A stretch of DNA of 64,000 bases from positions 62,001-126,000 of the forward strand of contig NZ_JABWRJ020000003.1 in assembly GCF_014268935.2 (NCBI RefSeq). The letters run 5' to 3'. Source of the DNA: Pseudomonas peradeniyensis (GTDB taxonomy: Bacteria; Pseudomonadota; Gammaproteobacteria; Pseudomonadales; Pseudomonadaceae). A program made the position numbers and the translations under genes. The notes beneath the pieces were generated by a model. It was not told where the DNA came from. It was given only the letters and a program-made list of their open reading frames with translations, and ran no database searches. Shown one piece after another: positions 1 through 9,499 of this stretch (position 1 is the stretch's first letter; each line of letters begins with the position of its first letter).

Positions 1-1318
1 TCACATGCAGCCCCGCCGCCACCACCGGCATGGCCCCCAGCCCCGGCACGTCCTGGGGCCAGCCGGCCTTGAGCACATTGCGCCGCGCCAGCGCAGCCCG
101 GCGCATGCGGCGGATATGCCGCTGGAAATGCCCCTGGGCCATGAACTGCGCCATCACGCACTGGGTGCCGACCTCCGAATGGCGCACCGCCAGCGCCCGA
201 CATCGGCTGAACGCCTGCACCAGACGCCCGGGAAGCACCAGGTATCCAATGCGCAGGGCCGGAAGGGCGATCTTGCCGAAGGTCCCCACGTACAGCACGC
301 GCCCTTGGCGGTCCAGCGCGGCCAGTGGCGCCAGCGGCGCACCGCTGTAACGGTACTCGCCGTCGTAGTCGTCCTCGAGGATCCAGCCATCCTGGCGCTC
401 GGCCCAGGCCAGCAACGACAGGCGACGGGCCAGGCTCATGGTGACGCCCGTGGGGTACTGGTGGGCAGGTGTCACGTAGGCCAGCCGGCACTCGGGCATC
501 TCGGCCAACCTCGCACAGTCCATGCCCTCGGCATCCACCGGCACGCCCCTGAGCCTAGCCCCGGCCATCGCGAAGGCATGCCCGGCAGCCCGATACCCCG
601 GGTTTTCCACAGCCACGCCATCGCCGGGCTGCAACAGCAGCTGTGCACAAAGGCTGATGGCCTCCTGCGCGCCACTAGTGATCACAATTTGTTCAGCCGT
701 GCAGGAAAGCCCCCGTGAGCGTCGCAGGTAGGTGGCAATCAGTTCACGCAGTTGCCACTCACCCGCCGGGTCGCCATAGCCCAGCATCGCCGGGTCGGGA
801 TTTCGCCAGAAACCCGCTTGCAGCTTGGCCCAGACCTCGAATGGGAATAGATCGAACGCCGGCACGCCCACGCGAAAAGCCTTGGGTGCCCCACCTCTTG
901 GCAGCGGCAGATGATGATTTTTCAGACGTTGCAGGGACTCGCTGATGACCACCTGGCTGGATAAATCCTCAGTATCCTCGGCACGAAATGTGGATAAGTC
1001 TGTTGATAAACCCAGGGATAACCCTGTTGATAATTGTGTGGATAGTTTCGGCAGCTGGCTCACATAGGTGCCATCGCCGACCCGGCTCTCGATGAAGCCT
1101 TCGGCGTACAGTTGGTCATAAGCCCGCACCACGCTGTTGCGCGACAACGTCAGCATCGCCGCCAGGTCGCGGGTGGCCGGCAACCGCGTACCGCTACCCA
1201 GGCGCCCATCCAAAACCCTGGCGCGCAAGGCATGGTAGAGCTGCTGGCTCAGCCCGCGGCGGCGGTCCAGGACGATACCCGTAGGGTCGAAAGGCAGAGG
1301 ATGGCAACGTTCGATCAT
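1..1318 (-). CDS. MocR/PdxR-type regulator (GntR HTH fused to aminotransferase-like domain), 3' end outside window
   Basis: The minus-strand frame is open from an ATG at 1318 to the window edge, giving about 439 codons with the C-terminus missing. Residues 1-90 are a GntR winged helix (LPATRDLAAMLTLSRNSVV, ending in VGDGTYV). Residues 91-121 are a Ser/Thr/Leu-rich linker made of LST-type four-residue repeats. The rest is a fold-type I aminotransferase-like domain with DDYDGEYRY and GTFGK, whose Lys would bind PLP. MocR proteins are PLP- or amino-acid-responsive regulators that often control a divergent neighbour, here the PaiB-like gene at 1409. The linker DNA carries an unusual 12-bp-period array of DnaA-box-like 9-mers, described separately. 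The family is clear; the ligand and target are not. Confidence 0.88.
   Translation of the reverse strand, partial: MIERCHPLPFDPTGIVLDRRRGLSQQLYHALRARVLDGRLGSGTRLPATRDLAAMLTLSRNSVVRAYDQLYAEGFIESRVGDGTYVSQLPKLSTQLSTGLSLGLSTDLSTFRAEDTEDLSSQVVISESLQRLKNHHLPLPRGGAPKAFRVGVPAFDLFPFEVWAKLQAGFWRNPDPAMLGYGDPAGEWQLRELIATYLRRSRGLSCTAEQIVITSGAQEAISLCAQLLLQPGDGVAVENPGYRAAGHAFAMAGARLRGVPVDAEGMDCARLAEMPECRLAYVTPAHQYPTGVTMSLARRLSLLAWAERQDGWILEDDYDGEYRYSGAPLAPLAALDRQGRVLYVGTFGKIALPALRIGYLVLPGRLVQAFSRCRALAVRHSEVGTQCVMAQFMAQGHFQRHIRRMRRAALARRNVLKAGWPQDVPGLGAMPVVAAGLHV
989..1045. repeat. Tandem array of five DnaA-box-like 9-mers at exact 12-bp period
   Basis: Five 9-mers related to TGTGGATAA begin at 989, 1001, 1013, 1025 and 1037: TGTGGATAA, TGTTGATAA, CAGGGATAA, TGTTGATAA and TGTGGATAG. 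The three bases between copies vary. The array lies inside the MocR-type gene and encodes its LST-repeat linker on the minus strand. It could be a coding minisatellite or a DnaA-binding array. Confidence 0.8.
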
Positions 1319-1347
1319 GGCATTGGACCTATGAAAACAGCCGTGAA

Positions 1348-1366
1348 TGGCTCTTACCCAGAGCCA
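1348..1366. promoter_or_regulatory. Inverted repeat in the divergent mocR/paiB-like intergenic region
   Basis: Perfect 7-bp arms TGGCTCT and AGAGCCA are separated by TACCC in the 90-bp gap between the two divergent starts. The position suits an operator for the MocR protein or a promoter element shared by both genes. This is inferred from symmetry and location only. Confidence 0.4.
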
Positions 1367-1408
1367 ATAGCCTGCCTAGCATGGAGCCATTCAACAAGGA
1401 CATCCAGC

Positions 1409-2038
1409 ATGTACAACAACAAGCCCCACCAGGAACACGACCTCGACCGCCTGCACCGGCACATGCTGCAAACCCGCCTGGCGCTGCTGGTCAGCCAGGG
1501 TGAACAGGGCCTGCTGGCCACCCACCTGCCCGTACTGGTCGAGACCGGCGAAGGCGAGTTCGGCACGGTCTACGCCCACCTCGCCCGGGCCAATCGCCAG
1601 TGGCAGGACCTGGAGCAAGGGGGCGAGGCGCTGCTGGTGTTTCCCGGTGCCGATGCCTACGTCAGCCCGAGCTACTACCCGAGCAAGGCGGACAACCCCA
1701 AAGTCGTGCCGACCTGGAACTACCTGGCAGTACACGCTTACGGCCCGGTCGAAGTTATCCACAACGCCCAGTCGTTGCTGGACATCGTCACCCGCCTCAC
1801 CGACCGCCATGAACAGGGCCGCAGCGAGCCCTGGACAGTGTCCGACGCCCCAGGCGACTACCTCGACGGCATGCTCCGCGCCATCGTCGGCATCCGCCTG
1901 CCCATCAGCCGCCTGCAAGGTGCGCGCAAGCTGAGCCAGAACCGTTCGGCGCAGGACATTGCCGGCGTGCGCGAAGGCCTTGGCGCCAGCAGTGACCACC
2001 TGGACAACCAACTCGCCGCGCACATGCGCGATCTCTGA
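1409..2038 (+). CDS. PaiB-family FMN-binding putative negative transcriptional regulator
   Basis: This 209-residue protein has the PaiB hallmarks SPSYYPSK and VPTWNYLAVHAYG of the FMN-binding split-barrel fold. PaiB of Bacillus is described as a negative regulator of sporulation and protease genes; the role in Pseudomonas is not established. The ATG at 1409 is chosen because AAGGA lies about 10 bases upstream and family homology begins shortly after; the longer upstream reading runs into the divergent regulator gene. The gene ends 11 bases before a GNAT acetyltransferase, so the two are probably co-transcribed. PaiA of Bacillus is also a GNAT acetyltransferase next to PaiB, so the pairing resembles paiAB. 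Control by the divergent MocR protein is likely but inferred. Confidence 0.85.
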   Translation: MYNNKPHQEHDLDRLHRHMLQTRLALLVSQGEQGLLATHLPVLVETGEGEFGTVYAHLARANRQWQDLEQGGEALLVFPGADAYVSPSYYPSKADNPKVVPTWNYLAVHAYGPVEVIHNAQSLLDIVTRLTDRHEQGRSEPWTVSDAPGDYLDGMLRAIVGIRLPISRLQGARKLSQNRSAQDIAGVREGLGASSDHLDNQLAAHMRDL

Positions 2039-2049
2039 AGGAAACGCCC

Positions 2050-2496
2050 ATGACCCACGTTACCCTGCGCCCGGTCGGCGCCCACGATCACGCCGCCTGG
2101 CGCTCCCTGTGGCAGGCCTACCTGCGCTTCTACCAGACCGAACTGGCCGACGAGATCTACCTCAGCACCTGGCAGCGCCTGCTCGACCCCAACGAGCCCA
2201 CCCATTCGACCCTGGCCTGGGTCGACGGCAAGGCGGTGGGCCTGGTCAACTTCATCTACCATCGCACCAACTGGAGCATCCAGAATTCCTGCTACCTGCA
2301 GGACCTCTACGTGGACAGCGAGCAACGCGGCCTGGGTATCGGCCGCCAGCTGATCGAGCATGTCTACGCGACGGCCAAGGCCGCCGACTGCACGAGGGTG
2401 CACTGGCTGACCCACGAGACCAATGCCACCGCCATCAGCCTGTACGAACAGATCGCCGATCGGCCGGGCTTCATTCAATTTCGCAAAGCACTGTAG
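2050..2496 (+). CDS. GNAT-family N-acetyltransferase
   Basis: This 148-residue single-domain protein has the GNAT acetyl-CoA loop QRGLGIGRQLI near residues 96-106, preceded by the beta-4 strand LQDLYVDSE, and a C-terminal NATAISLYEQI helix. It should move an acetyl group from acetyl-CoA to an amine; the substrate cannot be read from sequence. It lies 11 bases after the PaiB-like gene and 7 bases before a second GNAT, suggesting one operon. A PaiA-like polyamine acetyltransferase role is suggested only by the PaiB neighbour. Confidence 0.85.
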   Translation: MTHVTLRPVGAHDHAAWRSLWQAYLRFYQTELADEIYLSTWQRLLDPNEPTHSTLAWVDGKAVGLVNFIYHRTNWSIQNSCYLQDLYVDSEQRGLGIGRQLIEHVYATAKAADCTRVHWLTHETNATAISLYEQIADRPGFIQFRKAL

Positions 2497-2503
2497 GTCG
2501 AAC

Positions 2504-3175
2504 ATGAACGACGCATTGAACTGGAAGCCCGCCGGCACACCCAAGGCCGAGCCTCTCGAAGGCCGTTTCATCCGCCTGGAAAAACTCGACCCGGCCCGCC
2601 ATGGCGATGACCTCTGGGAAGTACTGCAAGGCCCGGGCTCGGATCCGGTGCTGTGGGACTACCTGCCCTACGGCCCGTTTGCCGAGCGCGCCGGCTTCGA
2701 CCACTGGCTGCAAGGCAACGCCGCCAGCCGCGACCCGCTGTTCTACAGCGTGATCGACCGCGCCAGCGGCCAGGTTCAAGGCATCCTCAGCTACATGTCG
2801 ATCGTCCCGGAACAGGGTCGCTTCGAGATCGGCCACATCGCCTTCGGCGCCGCCATGCAACGCACGCCGAAAGGCACCGAGGCGGTATACCTGCTGGGCA
2901 AGCTGGGCTTCGAGCTGGGCAACCGCCGGCTGGAATGGAAGTGCAACGACGCCAATGCCCGCTCCAAGCGCGCGGCGGAGCGCTTCGGCTTCGTCTTCGA
3001 AGGGGTGTTTCGTCAGCACATGGTGGTCAAGGACCGCAACCGGGATACGGCGTGGTATTCGATTACCGACGGCGAATGGCCGGCGGTGGCGGCAGGGTTC
3101 GAGCGCTGGTTGAGTGTGGATAACCAGCAACCTGAAGGTCAGGCGAGGACGCTGGAGGCCTGTCGCCAGGGCTGA
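2504..3175 (+). CDS. GNAT acetyltransferase of the RimJ/RimL type
   Basis: This 223-residue protein begins MNDALNWKPAG at the ATG at 2504, 7 bases after the previous stop. It shows the RimJ/RimL-like layout: an early LEGRFIRLEKLDP strand, EIGHIAFGAAMQRTPKGTEAV around the acetyl-CoA site, then CNDANARSKRAAERFGF. RimJ/L relatives acetylate protein N-termini, antibiotics or small amines; the substrate here is unknown. The frame opens further upstream, but that stretch overlaps the preceding gene. The 3' end contains a perfect TGTGGATAA at 3115-3123. Confidence 0.85.
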   Translation: MNDALNWKPAGTPKAEPLEGRFIRLEKLDPARHGDDLWEVLQGPGSDPVLWDYLPYGPFAERAGFDHWLQGNAASRDPLFYSVIDRASGQVQGILSYMSIVPEQGRFEIGHIAFGAAMQRTPKGTEAVYLLGKLGFELGNRRLEWKCNDANARSKRAAERFGFVFEGVFRQHMVVKDRNRDTAWYSITDGEWPAVAAGFERWLSVDNQQPEGQARTLEACRQG

Positions 3176-3184
3176 CCTTATCGC

Positions 3185-3287
3185 GGGGCAAGCCCGCTCC
3201 CACGCTGGAACTCTGTTACCTGCGCGACAGCGTAGCCTGAAGGGCTGGGTGATCTCCCACGGTAATGCGTGGGAGCAGACTTGCCCC
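3185..3287. repeat. REP-type inverted pair downstream of the GNAT genes
   Basis: The 21-bp arm at 3185-3205 (GGGGCAAGCCCGCTCCCACG core) is repeated in inverted orientation at 3267-3287 with two mismatches. The same core occurs at 9751-9804 and 32371-32397. Such elements are common extragenic palindromes in the P. putida group. The pair lies between the convergent ends of the GNAT gene and hipB and may also limit transcription read-through. Confidence 0.75.
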
Positions 3288-3295
3288 CAAGGTCC

Positions 3296-3574
3296 TCATC
3301 TGATCTGACGATGACGCCTGACGACGCCCATCTGCAGCCCGAACGGCTTGAAGACCGCATTCAGCGATTTGAGCGTGGGGTTGCCCTCCCCCTGTTCGAT
3401 CTGGATCAACGTGCGAACCGAAACCTTGCACATCCGCGCAAACTGGGCCTGCTGCATCTTCGCGACTTCCGTACGCAAGCGCCTGACCGCTGCGCCCAGC
3501 TCCAGGCTGCCGTCGGCGATTCCCTCACGCACACCGTCAATCAACAACCCGCGGGCATCGATGGATACCGTCAT
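3296..3574 (-). CDS. HipB-like XRE-family antitoxin/repressor
   Basis: The 92-residue protein contains an XRE helix-turn-helix: AQFARMCKVSVRTLIQIEQGEGNPTLKS. HipB-type proteins dimerise, bind operators upstream of their operon and neutralise the HipA kinase. The ATG at 3574 is chosen because it overlaps the hipA stop codon as ATGA, indicating translational coupling; an in-frame ATG at 3586 lies inside hipA. The antitoxin gene follows the kinase gene, reversed relative to E. coli hipBA. The length is normal for the family. Confidence 0.8.
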   Translation of the reverse strand: MTVSIDARGLLIDGVREGIADGSLELGAAVRRLRTEVAKMQQAQFARMCKVSVRTLIQIEQGEGNPTLKSLNAVFKPFGLQMGVVRRHRQIR

Positions 3575-4896
3575 GCCAACCCCCACTCGGCCATCCGCCG
3601 CTCAAGCTTGCCCAGCGCAATCGCCGGGTGATTCATGACCCTGCTTGCCAACCCCAGTTCGCTCAGGATATCGGGCAATGCCAACAACTGGCGGGCATCC
3701 TCGCGCAAACGCTGATACGCCTGCTCCGGGTCAATGACCGAGGCCAGGGCGTCGCACACCGCCATCCAGTCGATTTCACCAGCCCGCTCGATCGGCACTG
3801 GCCATTTGGTTGTCCGGGTTACCCCCTCCTGATCCATCACCATCGGCGCAAGGTCATAGATTGGCGCCAGGCGCACCGCATCGCGGGTGCGGATGATGGC
3901 GGTATTGCGTCCATGGTTGTCGGCGTTGCCCAGGATCTTGTTGATCAGGTCGCGGCGCAGGTAGTCCGCAATCAGCCCAGGCACCTGATCCGACTGCCCA
4001 ACCTCACGCCATAGGGCGACAAGGGTATCGATCACTTCCAGGTGGCCCATGCGGCTGCCGGGCTCGGTCACGCCGCACAACGAGTAGACCGACTCCACCG
4101 CAAGGCGCTGCACCCCCTCTGCGGACACCTTACGATCAAAGCGCGCCATCCAGAGGCTGGGCTTGCGGCCCTCCTCCAACGCCATATGTTCACTGGCGAC
4201 CGTATCAATACCTAAACGCTGCAAGGCTTTGTAGTAGAGGTGCTCGGCTCGCAGAATCTCCTGGTCATCGACCAGTGCCTGGTTTCTGGCAAATTTGATG
4301 AACCAGTGACGGCGAGCGTGTTCGTCGGCAAGCACGGCATCCGGGTACAACTGCCCGCTTTCGTCCTCGGTCATCAACAGCTTCGGCGCTTCTCCGCCAG
4401 CACCGGTCGCACCGCCAATGGCCGCTCCCTGCTCATAGGCGTACTCGAGAAAGCGCTGATCCCGGGAAACGACATCCTCGCGGCTAAAACCGATGGGGCT
4501 TGCCAGATCCAGTTGCTCGAAGGACTCCTTGATGCGCAGGTTGCCGATCGGCGCAGGGGTGGAGCGCCCAAGCAGAAACAGGTCCTCTCCCATGCCGGCC
4601 GGCTTCTCGCGGCCAATATGCTTGAGCAGGAAACGCTTGGCGGCACCAGCAGGCGCGATGTCGTAAAGGAATGCAGGGGCGTGGGGCAGGCGATGGCTGC
4701 CAAAATCCACCGGCAGCCTTGCACTCGCCGCCCGGCAGAACAGGCTGTCATAGCCATCCGGATTCGCCCTGACGTAATCGGACAGATAGCCAAACTCGCA
4801 AGGGCTGGCGAGGCTGTGCTCCGGCTGTGCGAAGGCCATCGCCAGAGCGTCCTGCCACTTGCCGTCGTCATGGAGCTGGAGCGTAAGTCTGTGCAT
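3571..4896 (-). CDS. HipA-like serine/threonine kinase (toxin of a type II system)
   Basis: The 441-residue protein shows HipA features: a Gly-rich loop GGATGAGGEAPK, the catalytic segment LGNADNHGRN (HipA-type DxHxxN), and YDLAP in the metal-binding position. Known HipA kinases phosphorylate aminoacyl-tRNA synthetases such as GltX and arrest growth; the target here is unknown. The frame opens at a TTG at 4932, but the ATG at 4896 has AGG 9 bases upstream and is preferred. It overlaps hipB by 4 bases. The upstream region is much richer in AT than its surroundings and carries repeated TAGTGCAGAT elements, suggesting an acquired, autoregulated module. Confidence 0.82.
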   Translation of the reverse strand: MHRLTLQLHDDGKWQDALAMAFAQPEHSLASPCEFGYLSDYVRANPDGYDSLFCRAASARLPVDFGSHRLPHAPAFLYDIAPAGAAKRFLLKHIGREKPAGMGEDLFLLGRSTPAPIGNLRIKESFEQLDLASPIGFSREDVVSRDQRFLEYAYEQGAAIGGATGAGGEAPKLLMTEDESGQLYPDAVLADEHARRHWFIKFARNQALVDDQEILRAEHLYYKALQRLGIDTVASEHMALEEGRKPSLWMARFDRKVSAEGVQRLAVESVYSLCGVTEPGSRMGHLEVIDTLVALWREVGQSDQVPGLIADYLRRDLINKILGNADNHGRNTAIIRTRDAVRLAPIYDLAPMVMDQEGVTRTTKWPVPIERAGEIDWMAVCDALASVIDPEQAYQRLREDARQLLALPDILSELGLASRVMNHPAIALGKLERRMAEWGLA

Positions 4897-4953
4897 GGGC
4901 CGCCTGTGATTGACTGCATGTGAAGGGGTCAACCATTCATTCGATATGCAGCA

Positions 4954-5046
4954 TAGTGCAGATTTTTATAAAGACCCAACAAAAAATCTGCATTAAAATG
5001 CATAAAATTTAAAACTTTACGTCTTCTTCTGCAAAATAGTGCAGAT
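4954..5046. promoter_or_regulatory. Putative HipB operator repeats upstream of hipA
   Basis: ATAGTGCAGAT occurs at 4954-4964 and again at 5036-5046. TGCAGATTTTT (4957-4967) is mirrored by AAAAAATCTGCA (4981-4992). The intervening DNA is AT-rich. Repeated palindromic half-sites upstream of a hip operon are expected for HipB autorepression. Protein binding is inferred. Confidence 0.5.
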
Positions 5047-5053
5047 GGAATGA

Positions 5054-5079
5054 CAAAAAAAGGGGAGCATCCGCTCCCC
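5054..5079 (-). terminator. Rho-independent terminator of pycAB
   Basis: GGGGAGC (5062-5068) pairs with GCTCCCC (5073-5079) around a 4-base loop. On the minus strand the stem is followed by seven T residues. It lies 33 bases past the pycB stop. Confidence 0.85.
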
Positions 5080-5111
5080 AGAGGTTAACCGCTTGCAGAT
5101 GAAGGCCTCTG

Positions 5112-6920
5112 TCAGCCTTCGATCTCGATCAGGATCTCGCCCGGGGTCACCCGGTCGCCCTTGGCCACGTGGATGGCCACGACCTTGCCGGCGATGGCCG
5201 CCTGGACTTCGGTCTCCATCTTCATCGCCTCGGTGATCAGCACTGCCTGGCCGGCCTTGACCACATCGCCTTCCTTGACCAGCACATCGACGATGTTGCC
5301 CGGCATGCTGGTGCTGACATGGCCCGGCTCGCTGGCCTGCTTGCGCTTGCTGCCGCCACCGCCGACGAACTCGTTGAGCGGCTCGAACACCACTTCTTCC
5401 GGCATGCCGTCGATGGACAGGTAGAAGTGGCGCTTGCCTTCGGCTTTGACGCCCACACCGGTGATGTCGACGCGGTAGGTCTCGCCGTGCACGTCGATGA
5501 CGAACTCGGTCGGCACGCCCTCACCGCCCACCGAACCCACCGCGCCGGCTTCCGGAATCGGCAGCAGGGCTTCGGGCTTGAGGGTGCCGGCTTCGCGTTC
5601 CTCGAGGAACTTGCGGCCGATGTCGGGGAACATGGCGAAGGTCAACACGTCTTCCTCGGATTGCGCCAGGCTGCCGATATCGGCACGCAGCTTGGCCATC
5701 TCAGGCTTGAGCAGGTCAGCCGGGCGCACGTCGATCACTTCTTCGCTGCCGATCGCCTGACGGCGCAGCTGCTCGTTGACCACGCCAGGGGCCTTGCCGT
5801 AACCGCCTTGCAGGTACAGTTTCACTTCGTTGGTGATGGTCTTGTAACGCTCACCGGCCAGTACGTTGAAGAATGCCTGGGTGCCGACGATCTGCGAGGT
5901 CGGGGTCACCAGCGGCGGGAAGCCGAGGTCTTCACGAACGCGCGGGATCTCTGCCAGCACTTCGTTCATGCGGTTGAGCGCACCCTGCTCCTTGAGCTGG
6001 TTGGCCAGGTTGGAGATCATGCCGCCCGGTACCTGGTTGACCTGCACGCGGGTGTCCACGGCGGTGAACTCGCTCTCGAACTGGTGGTACTTCTTGCGCA
6101 CGGCGTAGAAGTACAGGCCGATCTCCTGCAGCAGCTCCAGGTCCAGGCCGGTGTCGAACTCGCTACCCTTGAGCGCGGCGACCATCGACTCGGTACCCGG
6201 GTGGCTGGTGCCCCAGGCGAAGCTGGAGATCGCGGTGTCGATATGGTCGGCGCCGTTTTCCACAGCCTTCAGCTGGCACATTGCAGCCAGGCCGGCGGTG
6301 TCGTGGGAGTGGATGAACACCGGCAGCGACTGCTCGGCCTTCAGCGCCTTGACCAGCTCGCCGGTGGCGAACGGGGTCAGCAGGCCGGCCATGTCCTTGA
6401 TCGCCACCGAGTCGCAGCCCATGGCTTCCATCTGCTTGGCCTGCTGCACGAAGGCGTCGATGGTGTGCACGGGGCTGGTGGTATACGCGATGGTGCCCTG
6501 GGCGTGCTTGCCGGCGGCCTTCACTGCCTCGATGGCCACACGCAGGTTACGCACGTCGTTCATGGCGTCGAAGATGCGGAACACGTCGATGCCGTTGACC
6601 GCCGCCTTGGCGACGAAGGCCTTGACCACGTCGTCGCTGTAGTGGCGGTAGCCCAGCAGGTTCTGCCCGCGCAGGAGCATCTGCAGGCGGGTGTTGGGCA
6701 ATGCGGCGCGCAGCTTGCGCAGGCGCTCCCACGGGTCTTCTTTCAGGAAGCGCACGCAGGCGTCGAAGGTGGCGCCGCCCCAGACTTCCAGCGACCAGTA
6801 GCCGACCTTGTCGAGCTTGTCGCAGATCGGCAGCATGTCTTCGGTGCGCATGCGGGTGGCCAGCAGGGACTGGTGGGCGTCGCGCAGGATCGTGTCGGTG
6901 ACAAAGATTTTCTTGGACAT
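5112..6920 (-). CDS. pycB: Pyruvate carboxylase subunit B (carboxyltransferase plus biotin carrier; OadA-like)
   Basis: This 602-residue protein begins MSKKIFVTDTILRDAHQSLL at the ATG at 6920, with GAGG upstream; five upstream residues are in frame but unlikely. The N-terminal two thirds is a DRE-TIM-like carboxyltransferase barrel (RDAHQS, HSHDTAG). A PYC/OADA domain follows, then a C-terminal biotinyl domain with EAMKMET, whose Lys is biotinylated. Similar proteins are often annotated as oxaloacetate decarboxylase alpha, but the adjacent biotin carboxylase gene and the absence of membrane beta/gamma subunits favour two-subunit anaplerotic pyruvate carboxylase. pycA ends 11 bases upstream and a terminator follows at 5054-5079. 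Confidence 0.93.
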   Translation of the reverse strand: MSKKIFVTDTILRDAHQSLLATRMRTEDMLPICDKLDKVGYWSLEVWGGATFDACVRFLKEDPWERLRKLRAALPNTRLQMLLRGQNLLGYRHYSDDVVKAFVAKAAVNGIDVFRIFDAMNDVRNLRVAIEAVKAAGKHAQGTIAYTTSPVHTIDAFVQQAKQMEAMGCDSVAIKDMAGLLTPFATGELVKALKAEQSLPVFIHSHDTAGLAAMCQLKAVENGADHIDTAISSFAWGTSHPGTESMVAALKGSEFDTGLDLELLQEIGLYFYAVRKKYHQFESEFTAVDTRVQVNQVPGGMISNLANQLKEQGALNRMNEVLAEIPRVREDLGFPPLVTPTSQIVGTQAFFNVLAGERYKTITNEVKLYLQGGYGKAPGVVNEQLRRQAIGSEEVIDVRPADLLKPEMAKLRADIGSLAQSEEDVLTFAMFPDIGRKFLEEREAGTLKPEALLPIPEAGAVGSVGGEGVPTEFVIDVHGETYRVDITGVGVKAEGKRHFYLSIDGMPEEVVFEPLNEFVGGGGSKRKQASEPGHVSTSMPGNIVDVLVKEGDVVKAGQAVLITEAMKMETEVQAAIAGKVVAIHVAKGDRVTPGEILIEIEG

Positions 6921-6931
6921 TGTTCGGTTCC

Positions 6932-8347
<1,416 letters not shown>

Positions 8348-8454
8348 TGGAGTCTTCCCAAAGCCGTAGGAACAGACGATCCGGTTTTACCGGTCGGCGC
8401 GTGACCAGACGTCGCTGGCCAGTCGCATATTCACCCTAGCGCTGAAGGTCGATA

Positions 8455-8474
8455 AACAAAAATCAATATTTGTT
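8455..8474. promoter_or_regulatory. Candidate LysR-type operator between pycA and its regulator
   Basis: AACAAA (8455-8460) and TTTGTT (8469-8474) form an inverted repeat with 8 bases between, in the 189-bp divergent gap. The symmetry and AT-rich setting fit a LysR-type T-N11-A site. Function is inferred. Confidence 0.4.
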
Positions 8475-8536
8475 AGGGGCAGTATTAGCAAAAGCTTATA
8501 GTTAGGTAACAAGGTTTTGCCGGAGCCCCGGAAAAA

Positions 8537-9499
8537 ATGCGTAAGTCCTTGATGCGTATGACTTTGCGTCAGCTTCAGGTGTTCAACGAGGTGTGTGATC
8601 TGCGCTCCTACAGCCGGGCGGCCGAGGAGATGGCGCTGACGCAACCCGCCGTTAGTCTACAGATCCGCCAGCTCGAGGAGCTGGTCGGCCAGCCGCTGTT
8701 CGAGTACGTCGGCAAGAAGCTCTACCTGACCGAGGCGGCCGAGGCGCTGCAACGCGCCAGCCGCGATATCTTCGGGCGCCTGGAGAACCTCGACATGCAG
8801 TTGTCGGACCTGCAGGGCTCATTGCAGGGTCAGCTGAAACTGGCGATCGAATCCAGCGCCAAGTACTTCGTGCCACACCTGTTCGCCGCCTTCAAGCAGC
8901 GCCACCCGGAGGTCAACCTCACCCTCACGGTGGTCAACCGGGCCCAGGCGATCCGGCGTCTGTCGGACAACCGCGACGACCTGACCATCATGTCCATGGT
9001 GCCCCAGGACATGGGCCTGGAGTTCCTGCCCTTCCTCAACAACCCGATCGTTGCCGTGGCGCCGCCGGATCATCCGCTGTGCAAGCTCGAACAGCTGCGC
9101 CTGCAGGACCTCGAGCCTCATGCCCTGCTGGTCCGCGAACAAGGGTCGGGCACGCGCAAGGCCTGCGAGGAGTTCTTCAAGGACAAGCGCGTGCACTTCA
9201 CCCAGACCCTCGAGGTGGCCTCCACGGACGCCCAGCGAGAATGCGTGGTGGCCGGCCTGGGCATCGCCCTGCTGACCCGCCACGCGGTCAACCTGGAGTT
9301 GGCCACCGGCGTGCTCAGGGAACTGCCGGTGGAAGAGCTGCCGCTATACCGCAGCTGGTGCCTGGTGCAGTCCAAAAGCAAGCGCCAGTCGCCGGTCGCC
9401 TTGGCGTTCCAGGCGTTCATCCGCGGCGAACGTGTGCAGATCAGCGGGCTTGTTGAGCGTTTCTCGGGGAAATTGCCGCCGATACCTGCCACACCGTGA
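8537..9499 (+). CDS. LysR-family regulator divergent from pycAB (PycR-like)
   Basis: The 320-residue protein has an N-terminal LysR helix-turn-helix (TLRQLQVFNEV, SRAAEEMALTQPAVSLQIRQLEE) and a periplasmic-binding-like effector domain from about residue 95. The ATG at 8537 has GGAG about 12 bases upstream; ATGs at 8552 and 8558 are possible. It is divergent from pycA across a gap with a LysR-like palindrome, so it probably regulates pycAB, as PycR does in P. aeruginosa. Its last 59 bases overlap a small ORF on the opposite strand. Confidence 0.9.
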   Translation: MRKSLMRMTLRQLQVFNEVCDLRSYSRAAEEMALTQPAVSLQIRQLEELVGQPLFEYVGKKLYLTEAAEALQRASRDIFGRLENLDMQLSDLQGSLQGQLKLAIESSAKYFVPHLFAAFKQRHPEVNLTLTVVNRAQAIRRLSDNRDDLTIMSMVPQDMGLEFLPFLNNPIVAVAPPDHPLCKLEQLRLQDLEPHALLVREQGSGTRKACEEFFKDKRVHFTQTLEVASTDAQRECVVAGLGIALLTRHAVNLELATGVLRELPVEELPLYRSWCLVQSKSKRQSPVALAFQAFIRGERVQISGLVERFSGKLPPIPATP

